This document shows positions 37,211 to 45,847 of a stretch of 64,000 nt of DNA, piece after piece. The notes under the pieces were generated by a model. The model saw only the letters and a list, made by a program, of their open reading frames with translations, had not been told where the DNA came from and ran no database searches. Both the position numbers and the translations under genes were made by a program. The number at the start of each line of letters is the position of its first letter. Positions within the stretch are counted from its first letter, which is position 1. The stretch comes from Pseudodesulfovibrio sp. (lineage in GTDB: Bacteria > Desulfobacterota > Desulfovibrionia > Desulfovibrionales > Desulfovibrionaceae), in contig JAEINO010000001.1 of NCBI GenBank assembly GCA_016342345.1, positions 62,001 to 126,000 of the forward strand. The letters run 5' to 3'.

Positions 37211-38413
37211 TCAGATTTCTGCAAGCACGGAATCCAATACGGACATGAATGTCAGAATATCTTCTTTTCCGATGGTCAAAGGAGGCACAAGTCGTAAAAT
37301 TGTTCCTTGTGTCAAATTGCAGATAACCTTCTTTGAAAGCAGGGCATTCCATACTTTTGGACCATCACATTTCAATTCTATTCCGAAGAGTAATCCAAGC
37401 CCTCGTGTCCCGGCAATCTTGTCAGGATACTTGGTCTGCAGCTTCAATGCTTCAATCTTTGCAAATTCGCCCATTTCCATGGCACGATCCGCAAGTTTTT
37501 CTTCAAGCATAATATCAATAACTTTTGAAGCGACTGCGGAAACCACGGCTCCACCACCAAAAGTTGTTGCATGGGAACCAGGCCCAAAGCCTTTTGCCAC
37601 CTTGTCAGTACAAAGGACAGCCCCAATGGGAAGTCCGTTGGCTAGGGCCTTGGCTGATGTAAAGATGTCAGGCGTGATGCCATAGTGCTGATGCGCCCAG
37701 AATTTTCCGGTTCTGCACATGCCACTCTGAACCTCGTCCACGATGAGAAGAATGCCATTCTCTTTGCATAATGCAACAATATCGTTGACATACTCACTGG
37801 ACAAGGGGCGTACTCCGCCTTCACCCTGAATCACTTCCACCATAATGGCGGCAGTGTGTTTGTTGATGGCTCCACGAAGGGCATTTGTATTACCAAAAGG
37901 AACAGTGAGGAATCCTTCTGGCAATGGATTGAAACCGTCCTTGATCGGTCCTTGCTGACCTGTGGCAGTCAAGGTTGATAATGTCCTGCCGTGAAAAGAT
38001 CTTTCAAGAGTGATAATCTCGTGCCGATCTTCGTTCATCACCCTGTGCATGTACCTGCGAGCAAGTTTGATGGCCCCTTCGTTGGCTTCTGCGCCGGAGT
38101 TGCAGAAAAACACCTTATCGGCACCACAGGTACCAAGAAGTTTTTCGGCAAGATCCAATTGCGGCTCCTGATAAAAAAGATTGCTGACGTGAACCATTTT
38201 TTTTGCCTGTTCCGCCATGACTTCGGCAAGATCAACACGGCTGTGACCGAGACTGCAAACGGCAATGCCTGCCAGGAAATCCAGATATTCCTGTCCGTCC
38301 AGATCATATAGCTTGCATCCTTTTGCCTTGGATATGGCCAACGGATACCGGCCATATGTATTGCAGAGGAGAGCCTTTTCCCTTTCAACTATCTTATCAA
38401 ATTTATTACTCAT
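37211..38413 (-). CDS. argD: Acetylornithine aminotransferase
   Basis: A 400-residue class III PLP aminotransferase of arginine synthesis; many also act on N-succinyl-diaminopimelate. FCNSGAEANEGAIKLARRY is the PLP-phosphate region, LIVDEVQSGMCRTGKFWAH carries the cofactor aspartate, and SAKALANGLPIGAVL has the Schiff-base lysine. ATG38413 (MSNKFDK) is preferred; TTG38428 would add five residues. dut lies 18 bases upstream. Confidence 0.93.
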   Translation of the reverse strand: MSNKFDKIVEREKALLCNTYGRYPLAISKAKGCKLYDLDGQEYLDFLAGIAVCSLGHSRVDLAEVMAEQAKKMVHVSNLFYQEPQLDLAEKLLGTCGADKVFFCNSGAEANEGAIKLARRYMHRVMNEDRHEIITLERSFHGRTLSTLTATGQQGPIKDGFNPLPEGFLTVPFGNTNALRGAINKHTAAIMVEVIQGEGGVRPLSSEYVNDIVALCKENGILLIVDEVQSGMCRTGKFWAHQHYGITPDIFTSAKALANGLPIGAVLCTDKVAKGFGPGSHATTFGGGAVVSAVASKVIDIMLEEKLADRAMEMGEFAKIEALKLQTKYPDKIAGTRGLGLLFGIELKCDGPKVWNALLSKKVICNLTQGTILRLVPPLTIGKEDILTFMSVLDSVLAEI

Positions 38414-38431
38414 ATCATAACTCTTCAATTC

Positions 38432-38890
38432 TTAGTTTTTTCCTGTTGACCCAAATCCACCGGTTCCCCGTTCTGTGGAACCAAGTGTTTCGACCGGATT
38501 GATGACTGCCTGAAAGACAGGCATGAAAACCAACTGTGCGATGCGCTGTCCGCGCGTGATTCGTCGTACCTTGTCCGATGTATTGAGAAGGGAAACCTTG
38601 ATCTCGCCACGATAGTCAGGATCAATAACTCCCACACCCTGACTGACGGTCAAGCCGTCCTTGGTACCAAGTCCACTCCTGGAAAACACGTATGCAGCCA
38701 CGCTGGGTTCACGAATTTCAATAGCAACACCGGCTGGAATGGCTGTTTTTTCGCCAGGCCCGATTTCCAGGCTGTCGGTATCAATACAGGCCCTGAGGTC
38801 AAGACCTGCGGAATGTTCCGTTGCATAGGCAAGCTCGTTTTCATTCCAGACTTCGTGCAGAAAAGTAACATTTACATCGATCTTTCTCAT
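38432..38890 (-). CDS. dut: dUTP diphosphatase
   Basis: A 152-residue trimeric dUTPase. All five motifs are present: AGLDLRA, RSGLGTKDG, GVIDPDYRGEI, RGQRIAQLVF and the C-terminal glycine-rich RGTGGFGSTG. It keeps uracil out of DNA and supplies dUMP. Followed by argD. Confidence 0.96.
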   Translation of the reverse strand: MRKIDVNVTFLHEVWNENELAYATEHSAGLDLRACIDTDSLEIGPGEKTAIPAGVAIEIREPSVAAYVFSRSGLGTKDGLTVSQGVGVIDPDYRGEIKVSLLNTSDKVRRITRGQRIAQLVFMPVFQAVINPVETLGSTERGTGGFGSTGKN

Positions 38891-38968
38891 ATTTTCAGCC
38901 GATCCTTTTGTTTATGAATGCCTGTTTATTGGTCGCAAATGGTGTGACTGTCAATTGCAGAACAAAAA

Positions 38969-39000
38969 CTAAAGCCGGAGTTTACATGCTCCGGCTTTAG
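38969..39000. terminator. Terminator of the symporter operon
   Basis: CTAAAGCCGGAG pairs perfectly with CTCCGGCTTTAG (12 bp) across 8 bases. It lies just after the symporter stop on the minus strand, where a short T-rich stretch follows. Confidence 0.85.
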
Positions 39001-39023
39001 TTACTTTTAGTTATTGCAAACCG

Positions 39024-40631
39024 TTAACACAAATTGTCCCAGCAAATGTCCAAATGTTTTTGTTCCATGCGTCGGGAAGCATAACTAACAACAATCGCCA
39101 GGACCAAAGAAACAGGCAGGGCAACAACATTGGGATCAACCCATTGAAGCAGCCAGAGCCATGACCCTTTGGTTGCACCTTCCACCAATGTGATTTTGCC
39201 GGTCAATGCCTCGCAAAGGCCAACCGGAGCAGCTTCCTTAAGATGAATGAACAGCAGCCAGAACATGGAAAAACTGAATCCCCCAACCATGGATATCTTG
39301 GCTGCAATCTTGGTCATGCCTTTCCAGTACAAGCCCAATACATATATAGGAAGGAAAGACGCGGCGCAAAGACCAAAGAAGAATGCCGTGGCACGGGCAA
39401 TGATACTACCCGGCAAAACCCAGGCCCAAACCAGAGTAGCGATAACGGCAATTGAAACTCCCAACCGATTGAGTTTCAAAGAAGAACCGCCATTGCCTAT
39501 CTTGACATGCTGCTCCAAGAAATCACGGGCAAGCGAGGTACCACCTACATGATACTGGGAACTCATGGTGGACATGGCGGCTGCAAACATGGCGACAAGA
39601 AATAGGCCGGAAAACCAACCGGGCATGATCTTGTCAATATACAACGGAATGATCTTGTCGAAATTGCCACCAGCCATAGCAATAGAGATCTTTCCGAATT
39701 CCTTGTAAAAAACAACATTCGACAAGGCTCCGGCAAGAAAAGCAACACCAGTCATCAGCAAAATGAAGACACCCCCGATGGCAACAGCTCGATTCAACTC
39801 ACGGTCAGACGGGACAGTCATATACCGAATGGCAAGCTGAGGTTGAGCCAAAACACCGATGCCGACACCATATATGATTGTCGTGTAGATAGTCAGACCG
39901 ATGGGCGATTCCAGATGCGCCCCTTGTGTCCAGCCAATCATGCCGCCTTGTTGCAATTTGGCTGGGACAAGATTGATCATGTCCGTCAATGCCTGATGAG
40001 CTTCGGTAATGCCACCGAGCATCGAGTAGGTGGAAATGATAAGAATAAGCATCATCAAGGCCATGATGGATCCCTGAAAGGAATCGGTATACATGACAGC
40101 GCGCAAACCGCCGGTAATGACATACAAGGCAACAAGACCGGTGACAATCAACAACCATGCGCCATAACTGACTTCTGGAAAGGCAACCTCCAGCATGCGA
40201 CAGATGCCAATAAGTACGGCAGCCGCATAGACTGGAATGAACAGAAAGATAACAACACCGGAAAATTGCTGGATGAACTTGGACTTATACCGTCTTCCAA
40301 GCAATTCCGGGAAGGTATGAGCATCCAGGGCCAACCCCATGCGCCTTGTCCTTTTTCCAAAGAAAACCATCGCAATAAAAATACCCACGAAGATGGTCAG
40401 AAAAGTCAACCAGAGCAGAGACATGCCAAAAAGGCCTGCCACACCGCCAAAACCAATGATGGCTGAAGTGGATACGAATGTGGCACCATATGACATTGCC
40501 AAAATGAATGGATTCATCTGACGACCGGCAAGCATGTAGTCGGTGGATTGTTTGGTTTTTTTCCACGCCTTGTACCCCAGGTAAAAAATGATTATCAAAT
40601 AGATAAGAATACCGGGTATTTTGCCGTCCAT
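39024..40631 (-). CDS. Sodium:solute symporter family protein
   Basis: A 535-residue integral membrane transporter of the SSS family with about 13 hydrophobic helices. ADYML-type STDYMLAGRQMNPF, FVSTSAIIGFGGVAGLFG and AMSTMSSQYHVGGTSLARD are conserved SSS blocks around the sodium site. The relation is to the pantothenate/proline/acetate branch, but the substrate is not readable. The preceding 48-residue membrane protein starts the operon and ends immediately before this ATG. Confidence 0.88.
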   Translation of the reverse strand: MDGKIPGILIYLIIIFYLGYKAWKKTKQSTDYMLAGRQMNPFILAMSYGATFVSTSAIIGFGGVAGLFGMSLLWLTFLTIFVGIFIAMVFFGKRTRRMGLALDAHTFPELLGRRYKSKFIQQFSGVVIFLFIPVYAAAVLIGICRMLEVAFPEVSYGAWLLIVTGLVALYVITGGLRAVMYTDSFQGSIMALMMLILIISTYSMLGGITEAHQALTDMINLVPAKLQQGGMIGWTQGAHLESPIGLTIYTTIIYGVGIGVLAQPQLAIRYMTVPSDRELNRAVAIGGVFILLMTGVAFLAGALSNVVFYKEFGKISIAMAGGNFDKIIPLYIDKIMPGWFSGLFLVAMFAAAMSTMSSQYHVGGTSLARDFLEQHVKIGNGGSSLKLNRLGVSIAVIATLVWAWVLPGSIIARATAFFFGLCAASFLPIYVLGLYWKGMTKIAAKISMVGGFSFSMFWLLFIHLKEAAPVGLCEALTGKITLVEGATKGSWLWLLQWVDPNVVALPVSLVLAIVVSYASRRMEQKHLDICWDNLC

Positions 40632-40778
40632 TTACACATCCTCCCCGGACAGAGAAGTGTCGGTTTTTTTTCCCGTATTGTTCCAATTCACAATTCCATA
40701 CACAACGCAAAGTGCTGTTGCCCCGATACTGAGCCAAAAGGCCAATGCAATCTCAACGCTCCCAAATCCTAACATCAT
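40632..40778 (-). CDS. Symporter small accessory protein (48 residues)
   Basis: ATG40778 (or the next ATG, 40775) opens a 48-residue frame with one hydrophobic helix (about 8-28, EIALAFWLSIGATALCVVYG) and a polar tail. The stop TAA touches the symporter ATG, so the two are coupled. Small one-helix partners of this kind, such as MetS beside MetP, are known next to SSS and NSS symporters. The ribosome binding site AGAGGTAT precedes it. Confidence 0.82.
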   Translation of the reverse strand: MMLGFGSVEIALAFWLSIGATALCVVYGIVNWNNTGKKTDTSLSGEDV

Positions 40779-40834
40779 GACCTATACCTCTCTGGGTTGC
40801 GGGTAGCAGCGATAGCAGGCGGGAGACAAAAGAA

Positions 40835-40865
40835 AAGGGCCGCCAGCTTATCGCCTGCGGCCCTT
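40835..40865 (-). terminator. Terminator-like hairpin in the symporter leader
   Basis: AAGGGCCGC and GCGGCCCTT pair over 9 bp; on the minus strand TTTTCTTTT follows. It lies 57 bases before the small accessory gene. Bases in its loop can pair instead with GCGATA or GCAGGC at 40809-40820, so it may be an attenuator. Confidence 0.5.
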
Positions 40866-41123
40866 GTTGTTGATGTAAGTGATTACTCGTTACACGCACA
40901 CCTCAAGGCCGCAGACGCTTCTAAAAAAGCGAAAGCTAAAAAAGGAAAAGAAGTTAAAGCGGCTTTGATGAGTATTCATTCATAGATTCTTATTCTCAAA
41001 TTACACATTCTGTCAAGCGTGATGTCCCTTTATGATCTACCATACAAATAATTATGTCAGTTTTTCCAAAACATCCAAGCCACTAGGCACATATATTTAA
41101 AATATTCAAATTCGCGGACAATT

Positions 41124-41137
41124 TATCTGATCAGATA
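41124..41137. promoter_or_regulatory. Palindrome 1 upstream of the glutamate synthase operon
   Basis: TATCTGATCAGATA is a perfect 14-bp palindrome centred on TGATCA. It is a likely operator half of a pair with the site 53 bases downstream. Confidence 0.45.
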
Positions 41138-41173
41138 GACTCTCCAAAGACCGTAACGCTCCATCTCTCGGGC

Positions 41174-41193
41174 TTATTTTTGATCAAAAATAA
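41174..41193. promoter_or_regulatory. Palindrome 2 upstream of the glutamate synthase operon
   Basis: A perfect 20-bp palindrome (TTATTTTTGA and its mirror) with the same TGATCA centre as palindrome 1. It lies about 215 bases before the first gene. Binding by a dimeric regulator is inferred. Confidence 0.5.
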
Positions 41194-41408
41194 ATCCAAA
41201 CGACATTTTCAAAATTAAACAAGAATGGCAATATCAATAAAATTAGGTAGTTAAAAGACCTCTTGACAGTTTGCCAGTACATATGTTTTGTTCAAAATCG
41301 AAAAAGAGTTATGGCATATGCCCAAATTGTCAAAATCTTCAATATTTGTTCTAAAAATAATGCATAAAAAATGACTTTTTTAGCAACAAACGAAAGAGGG
41401 TACCTGTT

Positions 41409-42935
41409 TTGCTGTTCCAACCAATAAATAAAAACTACCATGAGTTTTGCATTGAGCGAGACAAGGACCTGTGCATTAACTGCAAGGTCTGCGTTCGTCA
41501 GTGCTCCTATGATGCTCATTTCTGGGATGAATCCCGACAAAAGGTCATGCACGATAATACCAAGTGCATTGGATGCCATCGTTGCGAGGCATTATGTCCA
41601 ACGGCAGCACTCAGCATACGCAACAAGCCATCGGATTTCAGGCCCCACAAGCTCTGGCGTCCAGTCTTCTTGCAGAATATATACAAACAGGCCGACACGG
41701 GAGGAGTGCTCCTCGCAGGTATGGGATCTCCTGTGGATATTCCTGTTTATTGGGATAGCATGCTGCTTGACGCCAGCCAGGTGACAAACCCTTCCATCGA
41801 TCCATTGCGTGAACCAATGGAACTCAAGACATTTCTTGGAGCAAAACCCAAAAGACTTTCCATCGTCACCGACAAAAACGGTAAACCGAAGCTGAAAACC
41901 AAACTCACTCCGCAGTTGGAACTGGATGTTCCGATCATGTTTGCAGCAATGAGCCTGGGTGCGATCAACTTCAATCTTCACCAGGCGATGGCTCGTGCCG
42001 CAACTGAAACCGGTACTGCGTACAACACTGGAGAGGGAGGACTGCACAAATCTCTCTACAAATACGGCAAAAACACCATTGTTCAGGTTGCTTCCGGCCG
42101 CTTTGGCGTTCATCTCGATTATCTCAAGGCCGGATCAGCCATTGAAATCAAGGTTGGACAGGGAGCCAAACCCGGTATTGGCGGGCATCTTCCCGGAGAA
42201 AAAATCAATTTCATGGTTTCGGAAACACGCATGGTTCCCATTGGTTCCGATGCCATATCTCCTGCTCCCCATCACGACATCTACTCCATCGAAGACTTGC
42301 TTCAACTCATTTATGCATTGAAGGAAGCTTCTGAATACAAAGTTCCCATTTCAGTAAAAATAGCCGCAGTGCATAATGTTGCTGCCATCGCTTCAGGCGT
42401 AGTCCGGGCGGGCGCAGACATAGTGACCGTTGACGGCATGCGTGGTGGAACTGGTGCAGCTCCGGCCATGATTCGCGACAACGTTGGTATTCCAATAGAA
42501 CTCGCGTTGGCTCAGGTAGATCAACGTCTCCGCGATGAAGGTATCCGCAACAAGGCCTCCATCGTAGCAGCAGGGGGCATTCGGTGTTCCGGTGACGTTG
42601 TCAAGGCAATCGCACTTGGTGCTGATGCCGTTTACATCGGTACGGCAACACTTATTGCCGTTGGATGCACTCTTTGCGGACGTTGTTACACCGGCAAATG
42701 CCCCTGGGGAATCGCCACCAATGACTCCAAGCTCTCCAAGCGACAAAACCCGGATATCGCAGCCAGAAAACTTGCGAATCTCATTCGTGCCTGGGGGCAT
42801 GAAATCGAAGAGATGCTCGGAGGCATGGGACTCAATTCCATTGAAAGCCTTCGTGGCAACCGCGACAAACTTCGCGGAGTGGGCCTTTCCGACACAGAAC
42901 TCGATATTCTCGGCATCAAGCATGCCGGGCGTTAG
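41409..42935 (+). CDS. Glutamate synthase, FMN/ferredoxin-type central domain subunit (archaeal-type GltB2)
   Basis: A 508-residue subunit that makes glutamate from 2-oxoglutarate and ammonia delivered by the glutaminase subunit. N-terminal two-cluster ferredoxin domain: CINCKVCVRQCSYDA and CIGCHRCEALCPTAAL (about 22-75). The FMN barrel follows (FAAMSLGAINFNLHQAMA, GRFGVHLDYL, TVDGMRGGTGAAP). CTLCGRCYTGKCPWGIAT binds the 3Fe-4S cluster. Start is TTG41409 with AGAGGG upstream. First gene of a five-gene operon in which the usual large GltB chain is split into separate polypeptides. Confidence 0.93.
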   Translation: MLFQPINKNYHEFCIERDKDLCINCKVCVRQCSYDAHFWDESRQKVMHDNTKCIGCHRCEALCPTAALSIRNKPSDFRPHKLWRPVFLQNIYKQADTGGVLLAGMGSPVDIPVYWDSMLLDASQVTNPSIDPLREPMELKTFLGAKPKRLSIVTDKNGKPKLKTKLTPQLELDVPIMFAAMSLGAINFNLHQAMARAATETGTAYNTGEGGLHKSLYKYGKNTIVQVASGRFGVHLDYLKAGSAIEIKVGQGAKPGIGGHLPGEKINFMVSETRMVPIGSDAISPAPHHDIYSIEDLLQLIYALKEASEYKVPISVKIAAVHNVAAIASGVVRAGADIVTVDGMRGGTGAAPAMIRDNVGIPIELALAQVDQRLRDEGIRNKASIVAAGGIRCSGDVVKAIALGADAVYIGTATLIAVGCTLCGRCYTGKCPWGIATNDSKLSKRQNPDIAARKLANLIRAWGHEIEEMLGGMGLNSIESLRGNRDKLRGVGLSDTELDILGIKHAGR

Positions 42936-42947
42936 ACGGAGAAGATC

Positions 42948-43394
42948 ATGAAAAGAGTCTATCCAGATAAAGAATATTGTATTGGCTGCCATCTTTGCGA
43001 ACTGGCCTGCATAACCGCTCATTCCAAGAGCAAGGATCTGATCATCGCCTATCGCGAAGAAAGAGGCAGGGACGGCCTGTCTCCATGCAAAAAGGTTTTT
43101 GAAAAAGGCGATACATGCGTTGCCATCAGTTGCCGACACTGTGACGAACCATCTTGTGTGGCTGCCTGCATTTCCGGGGGATTGTACAAGGACCCGGAAA
43201 CAGGACGTACTGTCTATGACCGCGATAAATGCGTTGGTTGCTGGTCCTGTCTCATGGCCTGCCCGTACGGTGCCATCCGCAGACATCCCATCGAAGCAAA
43301 AATCGTCAAATGTGACCTGTGCGAAGGTAGGGAAAATGGTCCGGCATGTGTGGAAGCCTGTCCGAATCAGGCCCTTAAATACGAAGAACGGTAA
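42948..43394 (+). CDS. 4Fe-4S ferredoxin-type electron-transfer subunit
   Basis: A 148-residue HycB/DmsB-like protein with four cysteine clusters: CIGCHLCELAC, CRHCDEPSCVAAC, CVGCWSCLMAC with CPYGAI, and CDLCEGRENGPACVEAC. It should wire electrons between the flavoprotein downstream and the synthase subunit upstream. The gene begins 12 bases after the synthase stop. The exact donor is not known. Confidence 0.9.
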   Translation: MKRVYPDKEYCIGCHLCELACITAHSKSKDLIIAYREERGRDGLSPCKKVFEKGDTCVAISCRHCDEPSCVAACISGGLYKDPETGRTVYDRDKCVGCWSCLMACPYGAIRRHPIEAKIVKCDLCEGRENGPACVEACPNQALKYEER

Positions 43395-43427
43395 CCGTCT
43401 ACACGACCAAAGAAAATTGAGGCATTC

Positions 43428-44708
43428 ATGAAATACGTCATTATAGGCAACGGAATCGCTTCCATAGGAGCCATCGAAGGCATCCGAAAAGTTGATACCG
43501 AAAATGAAATACTGGTTATCGGTTCCGAGGACTCTCCGGCATATGGCCGTCCGCTCATTTCATATCTTCTTGCCGGAAAGATCGGACCGGACCGACTCGC
43601 TCTTCGTCCGCAGGAATTCTATGAAAAGAGCATTGTCACCTTGAAGCTCGGCATTACGGTAACCGACATTGATATCAAGGCCAGGACTGTATCCACAGAC
43701 AAAGGCGAGAGTATCGAGTTCGAGAATCTCCTGATAGCCACGGGCGGAATACCTTTCACGCCTCCAATTCCGGGTTCAGATGGTACGGATGTATACAATT
43801 TTACCAACCTGAAACACGCCCAGGTTCTGATCTCCAAAGCCAAGACGATCAAGAAGGCGATTGTTATCGGCGGAGGATTGATCGGTCTCAAGGCTGGTGA
43901 ATCCCTCTTTGATCGTGGCGTGGATGTGACCATACTGGAATTATCCCCTCGCATACTGAGTCTGGCTTTTGACGAAAATGCTGCAGCTTTGGCCGGAGGA
44001 CGTCTTGCAGAGGTCGGCCTGAACGTCAAATGTGGTGTTACAGTCAAGGAAATACAGCGTGACGAAGAGGGCAACCTCAAAGGTGTTCACCTTACGGATG
44101 GAAATTTCATGCAAACCGATGTGGTTGTTATCGCCATTGGTGTCGTACCCAACTACAGTCTCGCCAAAGACGCCGGTATCACTGTGGATCGCGGCATAAA
44201 CGTCAATGACCATATGGCAACGAGTGCTGACAACGTATTCGCAGCTGGTGATGTGGCTCAGGCAAAGGACCTGCTGTTCGAGGACAACCGGGTCATTCCC
44301 ATCTGGACCAACGCATACAATCAGGGATTTTGCGCCGGTAAGAACATGGCTGGTGCCAAAATCGAATTCTCTGGAAGCCTGGCCATGAACTCCATCAGCT
44401 TCTACGGGTTGCCGACAATCTCTGTCGGCACAGTCAATCCACCCGAAGATGATGATTCCTATGAAGTTGCCATCACCTTGGATGAAAAAAAGAAATGCTA
44501 CCGCAAACTCGTATTCCATAACAATCATCTGGTTGGGTATGTTCTGGTAGGCGACATTGACATGGCAGGAATGTACACCGCCTTTGTCAAATTTCAGATG
44601 GCTGTCCCGGAAGATGCCAGGAAACAACTTTTATCAGGTGAGCCGGATGTGCTTATGTGGCCTGATGATTTCTTCCGTGAAACATGGAATCCTGAAACTA
44701 AGAATTAA
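43428..44708 (+). CDS. FAD-dependent NAD(P)H oxidoreductase subunit
   Basis: A 426-residue flavoprotein of the pyridine nucleotide-disulfide oxidoreductase superfamily. KYVIIGNGIASIGAIEGIRK is the FAD loop, KKAIVIGGGLIGLKAGESL the NAD(P) loop, and NVFAAGDVAQAKDLL the second FAD motif. No redox-active CxxC is seen, so it resembles rubredoxin/ferredoxin or nitrite-reductase-type reductases. By position it would feed electrons from NAD(P)H to the Fe-S subunit and synthase. The real substrate could be ferredoxin. Confidence 0.88.
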   Translation: MKYVIIGNGIASIGAIEGIRKVDTENEILVIGSEDSPAYGRPLISYLLAGKIGPDRLALRPQEFYEKSIVTLKLGITVTDIDIKARTVSTDKGESIEFENLLIATGGIPFTPPIPGSDGTDVYNFTNLKHAQVLISKAKTIKKAIVIGGGLIGLKAGESLFDRGVDVTILELSPRILSLAFDENAAALAGGRLAEVGLNVKCGVTVKEIQRDEEGNLKGVHLTDGNFMQTDVVVIAIGVVPNYSLAKDAGITVDRGINVNDHMATSADNVFAAGDVAQAKDLLFEDNRVIPIWTNAYNQGFCAGKNMAGAKIEFSGSLAMNSISFYGLPTISVGTVNPPEDDDSYEVAITLDEKKKCYRKLVFHNNHLVGYVLVGDIDMAGMYTAFVKFQMAVPEDARKQLLSGEPDVLMWPDDFFRETWNPETKN

Positions 44709-44748
44709 GATATGCTGGCCCGTTGATGGCTTTTCAAGAGAGGATAGA

Positions 44749-45846
44749 ATGAAAGCACCTGATAGATATTATGATTTTGAGAAGGATATTTCCGGTTGCG
44801 GAATATTCGGCGTCATCCACAAAAAACGGGGATTGATCTCCGGCGAAATGCCTATTGCCGCAATGACCTGCATGCATGATCGCGGCAATGGCCTGGGCGG
44901 TGGTTTTGCCGCCTATGGAATCTACCCTGATCATGCCGACAAATACTGTTTTCACATGATGTATGACGACAAAAAAGCCATTGAAAACTCCGAGCACGTG
45001 CTCAGAAAGTATTTCGATCTACACTTTCTGGAACCAATTCCGACCAGAAAGACCCTCGCAATCCCCAATCCTCCGATGTTTAATCGGTATTTTGTGACGG
45101 TTCCTGAAAAGCCAGTCAATGAATTTTCCGAGCTTGCTGAAGAGGATTACATTGTTTCCGTCGTCATGAAGATCAATACAACCATTCCTGGCGCGTTTGT
45201 CGTTTCCAGCGGGAAAAACATGGGGGCATTCAAGGGCGTAGGTTTTCCTGAAGACATTGCGGAATTTTTCCGTCTGGAAGAATACAAGGCATATATCTGG
45301 ACCGGCCACAACCGATTTCCCACAAATACCCCCGGATGGTGGGGGGGGGCCCATCCTTTCACCATACTGAACTGGTCAATTGTCCATAACGGCGAAATTT
45401 CCTCATATGGCATAAATCGTCGCTACCTGTGCGAAAATGACTACCTGTGCACCATGATGACTGACACTGAAGTCGTGGCTTACGAACTCGATATGCTCAT
45501 TCGCAAACACGGTCTTTCCTGGGAAATGGCAGCAAAGTGCTTTGCTCCGCCTTTCTGGGATGAAATCGAACGCATGAGTCCTGAAGACAAGGAGCTCTAT
45601 ACCACTTTGCGTGCGACATATGGTCCCGGCATGTTGAACGGTCCGTTTGCTATCCTCGTGGCCGACAATAACAGGCTCATGGGACTCAACGACCGCATCA
45701 AGCTGCGCCCACTGCTTGTTGCAGAAAAAGATGACATGATCTTCATGTCCAGTGAAGAATCTGCCGTGCGAGAAGTGTGCCCGGAACTGGACAAGGTTTG
45801 GATGCCCAAGGCGGGTGAACCGGTTATCATTGATCTGGAGGACTAG
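44749..45846 (+). CDS. Glutamate synthase class II glutamine amidotransferase subunit (archaeal-type GltB1)
   Basis: A 365-residue Ntn-hydrolase subunit that releases ammonia from glutamine. KDISGCGIFGVIHKKRG has the N-terminal nucleophile cysteine (about residue 19), so a short propeptide must be removed. HNRFPTNTPGWWGGAHPF and NWSIVHNGEISSYG are the glutamine-binding signatures, and MMTDTEVVAYELD follows. ATG44749 has AGAGGA upstream; the longer frame from 44557 overlaps the flavoprotein gene and is not plausible. A nine-G run at 45341-45349 lies in frame. Confidence 0.92.
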   Translation: MKAPDRYYDFEKDISGCGIFGVIHKKRGLISGEMPIAAMTCMHDRGNGLGGGFAAYGIYPDHADKYCFHMMYDDKKAIENSEHVLRKYFDLHFLEPIPTRKTLAIPNPPMFNRYFVTVPEKPVNEFSELAEEDYIVSVVMKINTTIPGAFVVSSGKNMGAFKGVGFPEDIAEFFRLEEYKAYIWTGHNRFPTNTPGWWGGAHPFTILNWSIVHNGEISSYGINRRYLCENDYLCTMMTDTEVVAYELDMLIRKHGLSWEMAAKCFAPPFWDEIERMSPEDKELYTTLRATYGPGMLNGPFAILVADNNRLMGLNDRIKLRPLLVAEKDDMIFMSSEESAVREVCPELDKVWMPKAGEPVIIDLED

Positions 45847-45847
45847 C

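Larger units (their letters stand above)
40779..41408. other. 630-base region between the symporter and glutamate synthase operons
   Basis: The region drives two diverging operons. On the symporter side is a GC hairpin (40835-40865). A Lys/Ala-rich open frame (to 40985 on the plus strand) has no ribosome binding site and is not taken as a gene. The glutamate synthase side is AT-rich and carries two palindromes (41124-41137 and 41174-41193), a TTGACA at about 41263, and the palindrome GGCATATGCC at 41313-41322. Confidence 0.6.

Noticed and set aside
40797-40985. 62-codon Lys/Ala-rich open frame on the plus strand
   Set aside because: No ribosome binding site; overlaps the leader hairpin of the symporter operon. 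Composition alone is not enough, though a decayed gene end is possible.
42393-43286. 297-codon open frame on the minus strand in the glutamate synthase operon
   Set aside because: Runs antisense across two well-supported genes.
45341-45349. Nine-G run in the amidotransferase gene as a possible phase-variation or frameshift site
   Set aside because: The frame is intact on both sides and encodes the conserved GWWGGAHP motif.
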